A stretch of DNA of 64,000 nt, taken from positions 50,301,681 through 50,365,680 of the forward strand of contig CAMTDV010000007.1 of NCBI GenBank assembly GCA_947069175.1, read 5' to 3'. The notes under the pieces were generated by a model, which ran no database searches, was not told the DNA's origin, and worked only from the letters and a program-made list of their open reading frames with translations. Below are positions 11,172-21,869 of the stretch, one piece after another; within the stretch, counting starts at the first letter, position 1; every line of letters begins with the position of its first letter. This DNA comes from Scalesia atractyloides (Eukaryota; Streptophyta; Magnoliopsida; Asterales; Asteraceae). The translations under genes and the position numbers were made by a program.

Positions 11172-11770
11172 GGGCTGTTTGTTTAGCTATTAATGAGATT
11201 CTTAGTGGTTTAGACCTCTTACTCCTCTTACTGGTTCAACACTTAATAGTTGAGACTATTGTTTTGCGAGCAGAAGTCTGAATGATTCAGACATTTGCCT
11301 CTGAATGGTTAAGCATTATACTGAGTCTGAATGATTAAGACCACTTATTCGAATTGGTTGGACATTTGCCTCTGAACGATTAAGATTACACTGGCTCTTG
11401 ATAGTTGAAACTGTTATCGGTTCGACACTTAATGGTTCCTTAGGGGTTGTTTGTTTAGCTCTTAAGGGTTCAGACCTTAGACCTAACTTAGGGTTGCTTG
11501 TTTAGCTCTTAATGGTTCGAACCTAGGACCTTTTACTAGTTTCTCAGACTTTTTAATGGTCCAGACTATTTGTTTCACGAGCAGAAGTCTAAATGGTTCA
11601 GACATTTGCCTCTTAATCGGTTAAGCAACATGCTAAGTCTGAATGGTTAAGACCTCTAATCAGAATTGCTTAGACATTTGCCTTGAACGGTTAAGGATTA
11701 TACTGACTCTTAATTATTCGTACCTCTTACTAGTTCAGCATCTAGCCATTCAAAAGTTTCCAAACAGCCC
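11172..11770. mobile_element. MITE (599 bp) with GGGCTGTTTG terminal inverted repeats
   Basis: It begins GGGCTGTTTG and ends CAAACAGCCC, a perfect 10 bp inverted repeat, flanked directly by CTAAA (11167-11171 and 11771-11775). The inside is a patchwork of repeated phrases such as GACATTTGCCTCTGAATGG, GGTTAAGCATTATACTGAG and TTCAGACCT. A second copy of the terminal motif lies inside (GGGGTTGTTTGTTTAGC near 11443). It is non-coding. I recall this repeat as common in Asteraceae genomes; a 5 bp target repeat does not fit the main MITE superfamilies neatly. Confidence 0.7.
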
Positions 11771-11775
11771 CTAAA

Positions 11776-12319
11776 TATGAATAAGAGTTTTAAACAAACA
11801 ATTAACTCATTATTAAAGATTAACATCAACTTAGCAAGTGAACTTAAAAGAATAAATCTTAGGTGATTAAAATGTTATTTCATTATAATTTTTCCTAAGA
11901 TTTATAAACCTAGGAATCCTTAAATGGAAACTTAGTTAATCTAGAACTTGCATCACCATTAGTTTTCCTTAAATGTTGTCATATGTTCATTAGTGGATGA
12001 TTAGTTTAAACAGTCTTTCTTAATTATCGTTCTTTATTAATTCAGTTAGTTAATTGTTAATTTTTCATGATAGTTTAAAAAAATCAAGAAATCAATTCAT
12101 CCATCGAAACTGGTTTAAAAGTAACAAGGATTTAGTATTGAGACACCGAGTCCATGGAAAAATATCTGGTTCTTACCGACTGACTAAACTACCACCTGAC
12201 GGGTACACTTGCTCCTTTGTGTGTGTAGTTGGTTTTTAAGTAAAAACCATTTTAAAACTCAATTTTTGTGAAAAAAATCATAGGAATAAAAAATATTTAA
12301 TTCACGCACATCAAGTTTT
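11776..12319 (+). other. Probable right part of the Athila 5' LTR
   Basis: Non-coding sequence directly before the primer-binding site. By position it should hold the end of the Athila 5' LTR (about 12310, ...CACGCACA). The LTR's left edge cannot be found, because no second copy is in the window. Confidence 0.35.
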
Positions 12320-12337
12320 TGGCGCCTTGCCGGGACT
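12320..12337 (+). other. Primer-binding site for tRNA-Asp (Athila type)
   Basis: TGGCGCCTTGCCGGGACT follows the LTR position. Athila elements use TGGCGCCGTTGCCGGGGA, complementary to the 3' end of tRNA-Asp. Here one base is missing and another is changed. Confidence 0.75.
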
Positions 12338-12534
12338 CGGTCTTCTTAGGAATGATTTGGTTACTTATTAAACCAATGTGAAATTATAAAGTTTTGTCTA
12401 GTTGTTTTTTTTGTCTTTGCATGACTATTGGAAAAGGAAAGAAAAAGAAAATATGATAATTAATTGTTAGTTATTCTTTTATCTTTGTGTATACATAGTG
12501 CTTTGTGTTCCTTCTTTTTTCTTACAGGTCATGC

Positions 12535-14340
12535 ATGTCCTCAACCCCTGTTGCTGAAACCGTTGAGCCTTCATTTGAGCCGCAGCGCAATCTTCATCGG
12601 AGACTGCGGGAGCGGTCCTATGTGGTGGCCGTGAACGATCGAGGTAGACGTATTGGGAGACGACATATTCCATGAGGTTCGTGTAGAAATGGCAGACGAA
12701 GAGGAAACGAGGGTCTTAAACGACATAGGAAAACCTTCACTTGAGGGCTTACCTGTGAGCATCAATGCACCGACAATTAATAATAATAATTTCGAAATCA
12801 AATCCGGTACCATATCGAGTTGCAGAATGCCGTTCAATTTTATGGCAAGGATCACGAGGATCCTAGTGTTCACATTGTGGGTTTTCTAGAGGTTTGTGCC
12901 ACATTCCCGATTCGTGATGCATCATCAGATGCAATACCCTTACGCTCTTTCCTGTTTTCCTTACGAGATGGAGCTAAGGAGTGGCTTCTTTCACTTCCAC
13001 TTGGGTCTATCACTACATGGAATCAATTAGCTGAGAAGTTCCTTCAGAAATATTTCCCTCCAGAGAAAACTGTTCGGTTGAGAACCAAAATTCTTAAATT
13101 TCGTCAGGACAATGATGAGCCCCTTTATGAGGCGTGGGAGCGGTTTAAAGAGCTCATGCGAAAGGTCCCACACCACGGGTTGCCCAAGTGGCAACAATGT
13201 AAGATCTTCTACCATGGTTTGGATGGTCAAGGGCAGATGATGGTCGATACATATTCAGGCGGAGATATTGGCACGGAAAATGCCAACGAGGCATTCGAGA
13301 ATTTAGAGAAATGCGCCTTGAAGAATCAACACAGCAACCATCAAGAGGGAAGATTTCTAGACAGGGAGTTCATCACGTAATGATTTCACCGCCATCACAG
13401 CACGAATGGATGCCTTATCTTCAAAGTTTGATCGAGTGATGGAGATCCACTCAAGTGGTTCCTCGAGTGGAGGAGCTATCAGGTAGGCGATTTTCTGAAG
13501 GGAGAGGTATCACACGAGCATGTAGATTTTATGGGAAATCAATATCGTCCTCAGCATAATCCTTACAGCAATACTTACAATCCGAGGTGGAAGAATCACC
13601 CAAATTTCAGTTGGAAGTCTGAAGCTCGTCAATCAACATCCACCCGGATTTGCTCCACGTCCCACAGCTCCTGGAGGATACGGTGCACCTCGGCCTCAGC
13701 AGATGCCTCCCACCAATGAACCTAGTGTGCAGGATATGTTTAGTTCAACTCTTAGCTGGTCAAAATTCTCAAAGAGTCGAAAATGATAAGCGGTTCAAGG
13801 AGTATGATGGTCGTGTCACGAGGCACGAGAGTGAGTTGAGAAGCCAAAAGGCTTCCATGCAGACCATTGAAAACCAAGTTGGTCAGATTGCCAAGATGTT
13901 GTATGAGAGACAACAAGGGGGCCTTCCAAGCAAAACAGAGCCAAATCCGAAAGCCACTACAAAGGCCATCACGTTGAGAAGCAGTAAGATCGCTGAGCCC
14001 GTCACTTCGGCTGTTCCAGTAAAGCCGATTGATGACGAGATTGTTGAGGAGATTGAGACTGAGTCTCGGGAGAGGTGCAACTGAGGCGAGACCCAGCAAG
14101 TACAGCACGTCCCAAGGAGCCAATGGGAGAGTATGTCCCTCCCGTTCCATATCCGAGGAGGTTGAAGAAGCAGAGAATAGAAGAACACTAGGTAGATTCC
14201 TCGAGCTTTTCAAGCAACTTCATATAAGTATGCCAAGTTTCTAAAAGATAGCTTATCCAACAAAAAGAAACTTGAGGAGCTTTCGCATGTGACCTTGAAT
14301 GAGGAGTGTTCAGCAGTTCTTCAGAACAAACTACCATAGA
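12535..14340 (+). pseudogene. Athila-type gag (broken)
   Basis: This is the structural polyprotein that packages the element's RNA. The likely start is ATG 12535, whose frame gives MSSTPVAETVEPSFEP and then LRERSYVVAVNDRGRRIG before a stop near 12672. The capsid part (12820-13380) reads VQFYGKDHEDPSVHIVGFLE, then SLRDGAKEWLLSLPLGSITTW and FLQKYFPPEKT, the standard Athila capsid order. The region at 13531-13700 has the NHPNFSW motif, and 13740-14084 codes a helical segment (ENQVGQIAKML) and basic linker. There are several frame changes (near 12660, 12820, 13380 and 14085). A TTTTTTCTTACAG tract just before the start resembles a 3' splice site. Confidence 0.82.
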
Positions 14341-16424
14341 AAATGAGTGATCCTGGGAGTTTCATTATCCCATGCTTGATTGGTAGCTTGATTGGGAGTT
14401 TGTTGGGGAGCCAAAACCTACTCGTATGAGCATTCAGCTAGCCGACCGTTCAGTGAAGTATCCTCAAGGCATAGTTGAGAATATGCTGGTGAAAATCGAC
14501 AAGTTTGTCTTTCCCGTCGATTTTGTGATTTTGGACATGGATGAGGACAAAACTGTTCCTCTTATTCTAGGTCGGCCATTCCTTACCATTGCTCGAGCAT
14601 CGATCGATGTCTGCACCAGCAGACTTACTCTTAGGGTAGACGATGAGGAAGTAACCTTTGATATTGGGAAATCCATGCAGCATCCACAGAGTCATGATGA
14701 TACACTCTACTTTATCGAGACTATTGACACGTATGTGAGTGACCATCTTCGTAACACATTTGAGGAGGATGTTGTGGACACACAGTTACTTGGATGGGAG
14801 ACGTTTGGTTCACCTACTGTGGACCAGTTAGTCGAGGAGATGACCTGTCTGATAGGTCATGTATCTTCCCCATGTCCCGAGGTTTTTGAGGTTGTGGATC
14901 GCGTTGCTGAGCCTAAAGCACACCCTTCGGTTGAGGATCCACCTTCAGTTGAGCTTAAGGAGCTTCCAGATCACTTGGAGTATGCTTTCTTGGAGGGTGC
15001 GACTCATTTGCCCGTCATCATTTCTGCTGGATTATAGGAAGAAGAGAAGGGTCGTTTGCTTGAAGTTTTGAAGCAGCATAAAAAGGAGATCGCTTGGAAG
15101 ATCATGGATATAAAAGGGACTAATCCATCCTTTTCTACCCACAAGATCTTGATGGAGGAGGACTTTAAACCTGTAGTACAGCATCAGAGGCGTTTAAATC
15201 CATACATGCAGGATGTTGTGAAGAAAGAGGTCATCAAATTACTTGATGCAGGGCTGACATATCCGGTCTCTGATTCCCCTTGGGTTAGTCCCGTGCAGGT
15301 AGTCCCGAAGAAAGGAGGGATGACAGTAGTGACTAATGAGAAAAACGAGTTGATTCTCAGTCATACTGTCACCGGGTGGAGAGTTTGCATTGACTATCGC
15401 AAACTCAATGATGCCACAAGGAAAGATCACTTTCCACTCCCTTTCATTGATCAGATGTTAGAGAGGCTGTCGGGAAGGATGTTCTACTGTTTCCTGGATG
15501 GTTTCTCTGGCTACTTTCAGATTCCCATCTCTCCTGAGGATCAGGAGAAGACGACATTCACATGTCCCTATGGCACATTTGCCTACTAGAGAATGCCCTT
15601 TGGACTGTGCAATGCCCCAGCCATATTTCAAAGATGCATGGTGGCTATTTTTCATGACATGATCGAGTACTCCATGGAAGTCTTCATGGAAGATTTTTCT
15701 GTATTCGGGAGCTCCTTCGATCATTGTCTCGGGAATCTGAAGTGGATGTTGTCCAGGTGTGAGGAAGCCAACCTTGTTTTGAACTAGGAAAAATGCCACT
15801 TTATGGTGAAGGAGGGCATTGTGCTTGGGTACAAGATTTCACAAGCGAGACTCGAGGTTGATTGAGCCAAAGTTGAGACTATTTCTAAGCTCCCGCCGCC
15901 CACATCCGTGAAATCTATTAGGAGCTTTCTTGGTCATGCGGGTTTTTACCAGCGATTCATAAAGGATTTTTCCAAAATCGCCCGTCCTATGACCCAGCTT
16001 CTCGATAAGGATGCCCAGTTTATTTTCTCCGATGAATGCCTGAAAGCATTCGAGCTGTTGAAGGAGAAATTAGTGGATGCCCCAATCATGGTAGCTCCCG
16101 ACTGGGAATTACCATTTGAGTTGATGTGCGATGCGAGTGATTTCGCAGTCGGGGTCATCATGGGTCAGAGGAGAGATAAGAATTTTCACCCGATTGACTA
16201 TGCGAGTAAGACCTTGAACGATGCTCAGGAGCATTATACCATGATAGAAAAAGATCCTAGCGGTGGTCTTTGCCTTCGACAAGTTTCTATTTTATCTCAT
16301 CCTCTCCAAGACTATCATGTACATGGATCATGCATCACTTTGGTATCTCTTTGGCAAGCAAGATGCTAAACCTAGATTGATACGATGGATTATTTTGTTT
16401 GACATGAAATCCGTAACAAAATAG
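14341..16424 (+). pseudogene. Athila-type protease-RT-RNase H (broken)
   Basis: Protease: ADRSVKYPQGIVENMLVKID and LILGRPFLTIARASIDV (14426-15037) are the C-terminal half; the active-site segment expected just upstream (about 14380-14410) is missing, replaced by a shortened LIGSLIGSLLGE stretch. RT (15056-15790): WVSPVQVVPKKGG, GWRVCIDYRKLNDATRKDHFPLPFIDQML, MPFGLCNAPAIFQRCM. The catalytic box, normally FMDD, reads FMED, a substitution of a metal-binding aspartate. Stops fall at 15587-15589, near 15786 and near 15863. RNase H (15908-16424) has the DASDFAVG box, then a frame change and the KPRLIRW motif. Not functional. Confidence 0.87.
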
Positions 16425-17690
16425 GCATCGATTACAATGAAGTTTATGCACCGGCTGCACGACTTGAGGCCATAAGAATTTTCTTGGCTTATGCATCCTA
16501 CAATAAGTTCACCGTTTATCAAATGGATGTGAAGAGTCCATTTCTTCATGGTGTGATTCAAGAAGAAGTATATGTTGAGCAACCACCTGTTTTGAAGATC
16601 CAATCCATCCTGACAAGGTTTGCCTTCTCTACAAGGCGTTATATGGTCTCCATCAAGCTCCAAGGGCTTGGTATGAAATGTTGTCTACCTATCTTCTCAA
16701 GAATGGCTTTCGACGTGGATTAGTCGATTGTACTCTCTTCATCAAGGAAAGGAACGAGGATTTGCTGCTAGTACAAGTATATGTTTTGGATATTATTTTT
16801 TGGTCTACAAACAAAGAATGTCAAGGAATTCGACAGGTTATGCAAGAGAAGTTCGAGATGAGTGCAGTGGGAGAAATGACTTTCTTTTTTGGTTTACAGT
16901 TCAACAATCAAAGGAAGGGATTTTCATTCATCAGACCAAGTACGTCGGGGGATATTCTCAAAGATTTCAAATGGAAGACTCAAAGCCTTTGGGAACTCCA
17001 TTAGCTCAGAATAATGGGATTACTCCTGATGGAATGGGTGAACATGATGGAACCATCTCTCTATCGTGCTATGATTGGATCTCTTATGTATCTAACTGCT
17101 TCAAGACCCGATATAAGTACCCAAATGTCTTCTAGCTCGCTACCAGTCAAGTCCAAAAGTTTCTCATTTGATGGCTGTGAAAAGGATCTTTCTATTTGAA
17201 GGGTCGACCGGACACTGGTCTCTTGTACCCTAAGGATGATAACTTTGATTTGACAGCATTCAGTGATTCTGATCATGGTGGCTGCAAAATCGATGCAAAG
17301 TCAACATCAGCAGGATGTCAGTTCTTGGGAAATCGTCTAGTCACGTGGCAATGCAAAAAGCAGACTTGTGTAGCTACATCAACCTGTGAGGCTGAGTATA
17401 TTTCAGCTTCTAGTTGCTGCTCTCAGGTTCTATGGATCCAACAGTAAATGCGCGACTATGGATTTTTAATTTCTATCTACTCCTATTTTTGTTGATAAGA
17501 AGCTGCTTTACAGATTACTCCTAATGTTGTACAACACTCAAAAACAAACACATTGAGATTAAGTATCATTTTATAGAAATTGTTATGAAAAGAAACTTAT
17601 CAATGTTGTTAAAATCCACACCGATCACCAACATGCCGACCTGTTTACAAACGCTTTTGATAAATTCGTTTTGATTATCTTCTTTTGGTC
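16425..17690 (+). pseudogene. Ty1/copia reverse transcriptase-RNase H (broken)
   Basis: This begins inside RT with IDYNEVYAP and ARLEAIRIFLAYASYNKF, then VYQMDVKSPFLHG (motif A, with its Asp) and EEVYVEQPP, all copia hallmarks. The catalytic YVDD reads YVLD near 16780-16792, a lost aspartate. Frame changes follow at about 16625, 16720 and 16950. The RNase H part reads MIGSLMYLTASRPDI, then FSDSDHGGCKIDAKSTSAGCQFLG, CEAEYISASSCCSQVLWIQQ, and a decayed tail to about 17690 (HTKHIE-like and VVKIHTDHQHADL-like words). The order RT-RNase H at the 3' end of pol, after integrase, is the copia arrangement, but integrase is not present here. Confidence 0.88.
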
Positions 17691-17699
17691 AATGGCATC

Positions 17700-19139
17700 A
17701 AAGTGAAACCCGAGTAAATCATCCTTGGCTAATCGTTTTTGTAATTACTTTTATAAAATCTAAAACTACAAAAAGATTTTCCATTTTCTCTTAGTTATAT
17801 ATTTTAGGGGGAGAAGTTTTCAAGAAAATACTAAAACATGAGAAAAATGCAAAAATACAAAAATATGTCTTTTATTTATTTACTTTCTGCATTTAGGGGG
17901 GGGGAATTTTAGAAAAATACAAAAACAATTGAAAATCCAAAAATAAAAAAATGAATTTCTTGGAAAGATAAGAGAAGATGATGATACATTGGTAATCTGT
18001 CAAAAACGGTCAAAAGCATAAGACGAAAATTTATAAGTAGCTTTACTAATGATGTATCAGTAGGCTCACAATCAGATTAAAATATGCAGGTTGATATAAC
18101 CATAACGGAAAGAACGCCAGGTGGGAACCATTCATTGGCATATGGTCTTGGTACCGAAATTTCGTTTGATAGTGTGCTGAGGTTCTGAGATATGCGGTCT
18201 TTATGCTTGCTTACCATCTAGTATCATGGTTGAATCTTTTACCGAAAAATAACGGTGATGCAAGTCTAGAACTTACATGATACCATACATACGTGTAAAT
18301 ATTGCATACGACCATCAATAAGTGATAAAAATATCACATTCACCCAAAAATAAGTGATAAAATATCACAGCTTTATGCGGGAGCTAAGTTCGTCTCTTTG
18401 TCGTACGATGGTACTAACTGTTCACGGACATACTCCTGTACCCTGCATGCATCTGAAAATCAAGTTCCTCATCAATAAGTGATCTAATCACATAGGGCTT
18501 GTTTTCAATCATAATAAGTAGGTATCTCATATCATACACGTCAAAGCAGATGATAAAGCAGTATTTTCACAAGTAAGATTTTCTCTCGTGCATGTCTTGA
18601 TAGGAATGTGTCGTGAAGTGGTTGAACACCGGCTTGTAAGTATAATTCTATACATTAATCATATCTCCTAAATATGATTACATATGATAAGTTGAGCTTA
18701 CTGGACAACAATACCGATAATCATAGTTGAATACTTATCTGTTTAATTTGATGTCCAAACAAAAACTCGTTTTTGACAAGATTAAAAACCTTGTATGATT
18801 CTCTTACCTTGACACTCTAAAAAAAGTTTATCTAAGTAAGTATATAGTTTATAGTTTATTCTTATCTTTAATAGTTGTTTTTAAGTTTCGTTTACTCAGT
18901 TGGTTAAATAAATTATTTTTGAATTAGCCAAAGTTGAAGCTCAAACGTTTTCTGCCAAGATACACCGTAAAAACCATTTTCTTTGTTATCATAACTTCAT
19001 AAAGTAATTTCTTGCCATGGGTAAACCCATCTCAAAGAAACAAAATCTGTTTAATGAGTACTTTTCCTAACATAACTTTGTGATTTGTGTGGATATGTGC
19101 AAAAATCTAAACAGGTCAACGAAAATCCTAAGGTCCTCG
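17700..19139 (+). other. Sirevirus non-coding spacer with polypurine runs and stem-loops
   Basis: There is no gene. Polypurine runs TTTTAGGGGGAGAAG (near 17806-17815) and a nine-G run (17896-17904) resemble the multiple polypurine tracts reported in Sireviruses. Three short hairpins contain GTGAT...ATCAC (18322-18337, 18354-18368 and near 18480), each preceded by AATAA. Confidence 0.55.
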
Positions 19140-19655
19140 AAGAACTGAAGTCAAGTTTTGAAAAACTTGGATTCGTACGAATCAGAGGTCATTCGTATGA
19201 GTGAGTGTGCCTCGTAACTGATGTGTGGTGTGAATGACGAGTATAATCATGTGGTATAAAAGGTGATGAAGTTGTTTGGCACAACTTTACTTTCACCTTG
19301 CTCACGTCATTATTTCACCTCTTTTCTTAAGTTGTTTCTTATATCTTTGAGGTATGATTGAGATAAACAACATGAACATTATCTGACTATGTGACATTGC
19401 CTGACATGAACAACAAACTTTAAGCGAAGAAATATTTAACAAAAAACATTTTTTTCATAAATAATCTTATCTTAAAGTTGGTTGTGCAAACAGATAACAT
19501 TGATCCGTACGAGTGAACTATCACTCGCACGAGTAACCTGTCGCTCATACGAGCCAGTTACTCGTACGAGTAAAACACTTGTTTTTCCTATGTCATTTGT
19601 TGTACACATCAGTTGTTCTTTGTACGAATAGATTGTTATTCGTATGAGTCAATAT
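19140..19655 (+). promoter_or_regulatory. Palindrome cluster and TATA box upstream of the env-like gene
   Basis: At least nine copies of TCGTACGA-type palindromes or half-sites lie here, including ATTCGTACGAAT (19171-19182) and ACTCGTACGAGT (19560-19571). TATAAAAG lies at 19255-19262. The same palindrome dominates the U3 of this element's own LTR (22090-22320), so this stretch could be an internal, LTR-like promoter for the env-like gene. Sequence evidence only. Confidence 0.45.
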
Positions 19656-19759
19656 TTCTTCGTTCAGGGAATACATACATATGAAAAGTTGAAATAAACT
19701 TTTTGTGTATATTCCCTAATAAATTTATGTTCTTATTAGAGTTGTCTTTTGAGTACAGA

Positions 19760-21738
19760 ATGGAACAAAAAGAACATAAAAGAAAACCCGCAACAAGGAG
19801 AACTGACAAGTCAGAAGTGGAAATTATGTCAGAATCGAGACACAACATGGTGGCTTACTTGGATCAGGAAGAAAAATTTGCAGAGTACAACGGTAAAATG
19901 AAGTTCTTGCGCAACTCACAGATAGATTATGGTATCACATACAAGACTACAGTATACAAGACATCTATCAAGGAATTTTGGGATTCAGCTATAGTCGTTG
20001 AAGTTAATGGGAAGGAAATCATCTACGGAAAAGTAAATAACTTGGACGTAGATGTGTCTGCTGAAATCATTAACTCCGTATTACAACTTGGTGATGATCC
20101 TGAAGCTCCATTCTCAGTTCCGTTGAAATGTCAACGTGGATGTTTGATGCGAATGAAATGTATTGGAGATTTTTGGGTAGGACAACTGAACAAAGCATGG
20201 TTGCCACTCCGATACAAGTTCTTTCTACATGTTTTAAGTCAGTGTTTGAGCAACAGACGAAGTGGTTATGACATAGCAAATAACGACTTGGTTGGAATGA
20301 TGATAGCTTTGATGTTGAACAAATTGTTTACTGTTTCAAAGTATATTTTCGCAAACATGAAGGAAAACCTGAGTAGAACCGGCTATGGTGGAAACAAGGT
20401 TTGGATGTATCCTCGTTTTCTCCAAATGATCTTGAATGCACAACATCCGAATCTTCCGAAGAATGACAATGATGTTCTAAAAGTCGAGGTTATGATGGAA
20501 CATTCATTAAAAATCTTTAAAGGAGTAGCAGCAAAGCGTTACAAGAAAGCTCACTTCCTCGCAAGTTGATCGATTTTCTGGCAAACGATGAATATGTTGT
20601 ACCCAAAAACGACAAGTGGCGCCATGATGACAGTGATTCAGATAATGAAGAACCAACTTTGAAAAAGATGATCGAAGATAGGTTTGGTCATAAAAAGGGA
20701 AAATGTAATGATGATGACGGTGATAATGATGATAATTGCGGTGCTACTGATGTAGCTACTATAGTTGGTGACAAGGGAAGAAAGAAACAAAGAAAATCAT
20801 CTACGAAAACTTCCTCAGCTCAACCTGAAATCACACAACCTACAACCTCACATCAAGAAACTGTACAAGAACCAGTTGCAGAAGTCCAGTCTACCTTTAC
20901 AATGGAGGAAACCGAACCTATAACGACGGAACCTACTACAGCCCCTGAACCACAACCTTCAAATACCACAACAACTTAAACTCTTTTGGCTGAAGATGCT
21001 CCAGTTCAATCACAACCTACTACTTCTTCAGTTCAACAATCCTAGCCCACAACTCATCAACAAAATATAAAACGAAGGAGTCATTTGTTCTCTGAAATGG
21101 AACAAGATGAGAAAGTGGAATTTCTGTTCACCCAGCTGCAAGCTGCGACAATGCAGATTAACAAGCATTCGGAAGTTATGTCCTCAAATCAAAACACAGT
21201 TATCAAACAACAGTTGGAGATAAATTCTTTGAAAGAGACAGTTAGAAAACAGAATTATGAAATTGCACAGTTAAGGAAAGAAAATGAGCAACTGAAGGCT
21301 GTAGATGCTGAAAGGGCAACTCAGCTACAACAGATGAGAGCAGCTGATAACTCTCGGGGAATTGAGTTGAATAGACTGAAAGAACGTAGTACGGATGTAT
21401 AACGATCTGTAGAAACATTAACTACTAAGCATAATGACTTGAAAGAATGGTATCATTCTCATAATGCTAAACTCGTTCAAGGCTTCAATGGTATTAAAGA
21501 CGTGTTTGAAATGAGTATAAAGCGAGTGAACATTCTGTGGAATGAGAGATGCAAAGCACAGGAGATCAAATGTAAACGTGATCAGGATAGTGAAAACCCT
21601 GACAATCCTGATGCTTCAGCCTCATCCTCACAACCAAAAGTTTCTGCTTCACCTCTAGTGGTAGCGTCTAATGTACAGCAGATCGTGACCATTCCCGTTA
21701 CCTCCAGTGACACTCAAGAGGAAACAGCAAAGGTTTGA
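19760..21738 (+). pseudogene. Sirevirus env-like protein (broken)
   Basis: This is the extra gene carried by many Sireviruses between pol and the 3' LTR; its function is unproven. I take ATG 19760 as the start (MEQKEHKRKPATRR); 19727 is an alternative. The first 270 codons hold the part I recognise from Asteraceae Sirevirus copies: FLRNSQIDYGITYKTTVYKT, IKEFWDSA, PLRYKFFLHVLSQCLS, VWMYPRFLQMILN. A one-base indel near 20555 shifts the frame. The rest stays in one frame to 21738 but has stops at 20977-20979, near 21043 and at 21400-21402. It is acidic (20630-20760), then Pro/Thr/Gln-rich, then a strong coiled coil (21085-21402, leucine heptads in QQLEINSLKETVRKQNYEI). No signal peptide or clear membrane segment is visible, so membrane function is doubtful. 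Confidence 0.75.
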
Positions 21739-21796
21739 TGTATCTGGAAAATATTGAAGACCTGGATTCTCAATCAACCTTGGATTGACAATCTTT

Positions 21797-21867
21797 AGGG
21801 GGAGTTTGTTAATACAACAGGCAGATTAGGAATGAAGACTGAAGACCAAGCAACAGCCAAAGGGGAG
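21797..21867 (+). other. Two polypurine tracts before the Sirevirus 3' LTR
   Basis: AGGGGGAGTTTGTTAAT (from 21797) and AAAGGGGAGTTTGTTGATCC (from 21859) are two successive polypurine tract plus LTR-start motifs about 62 bp apart. The second one leads into the LTR. Confidence 0.6.
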
Positions 21868-21869
21868 TT

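Larger units (their letters stand above)
12320..16424 (+). mobile_element. Athila-type Ty3/gypsy remnant, 3' truncated
   Basis: It runs from the tRNA-Asp primer site through gag, a protease remnant, RT and most of RNase H, then stops abruptly at about 16421-16426, where Ty1/copia sequence begins. Integrase, the Athila env-like region and the 3' LTR are missing. Athila assignment rests on the primer site, the gag motif NPYSNTYNPRWKNHPNFSW and the RT signature RMPFGLCNAPAIFQRCM. Confidence 0.85.
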
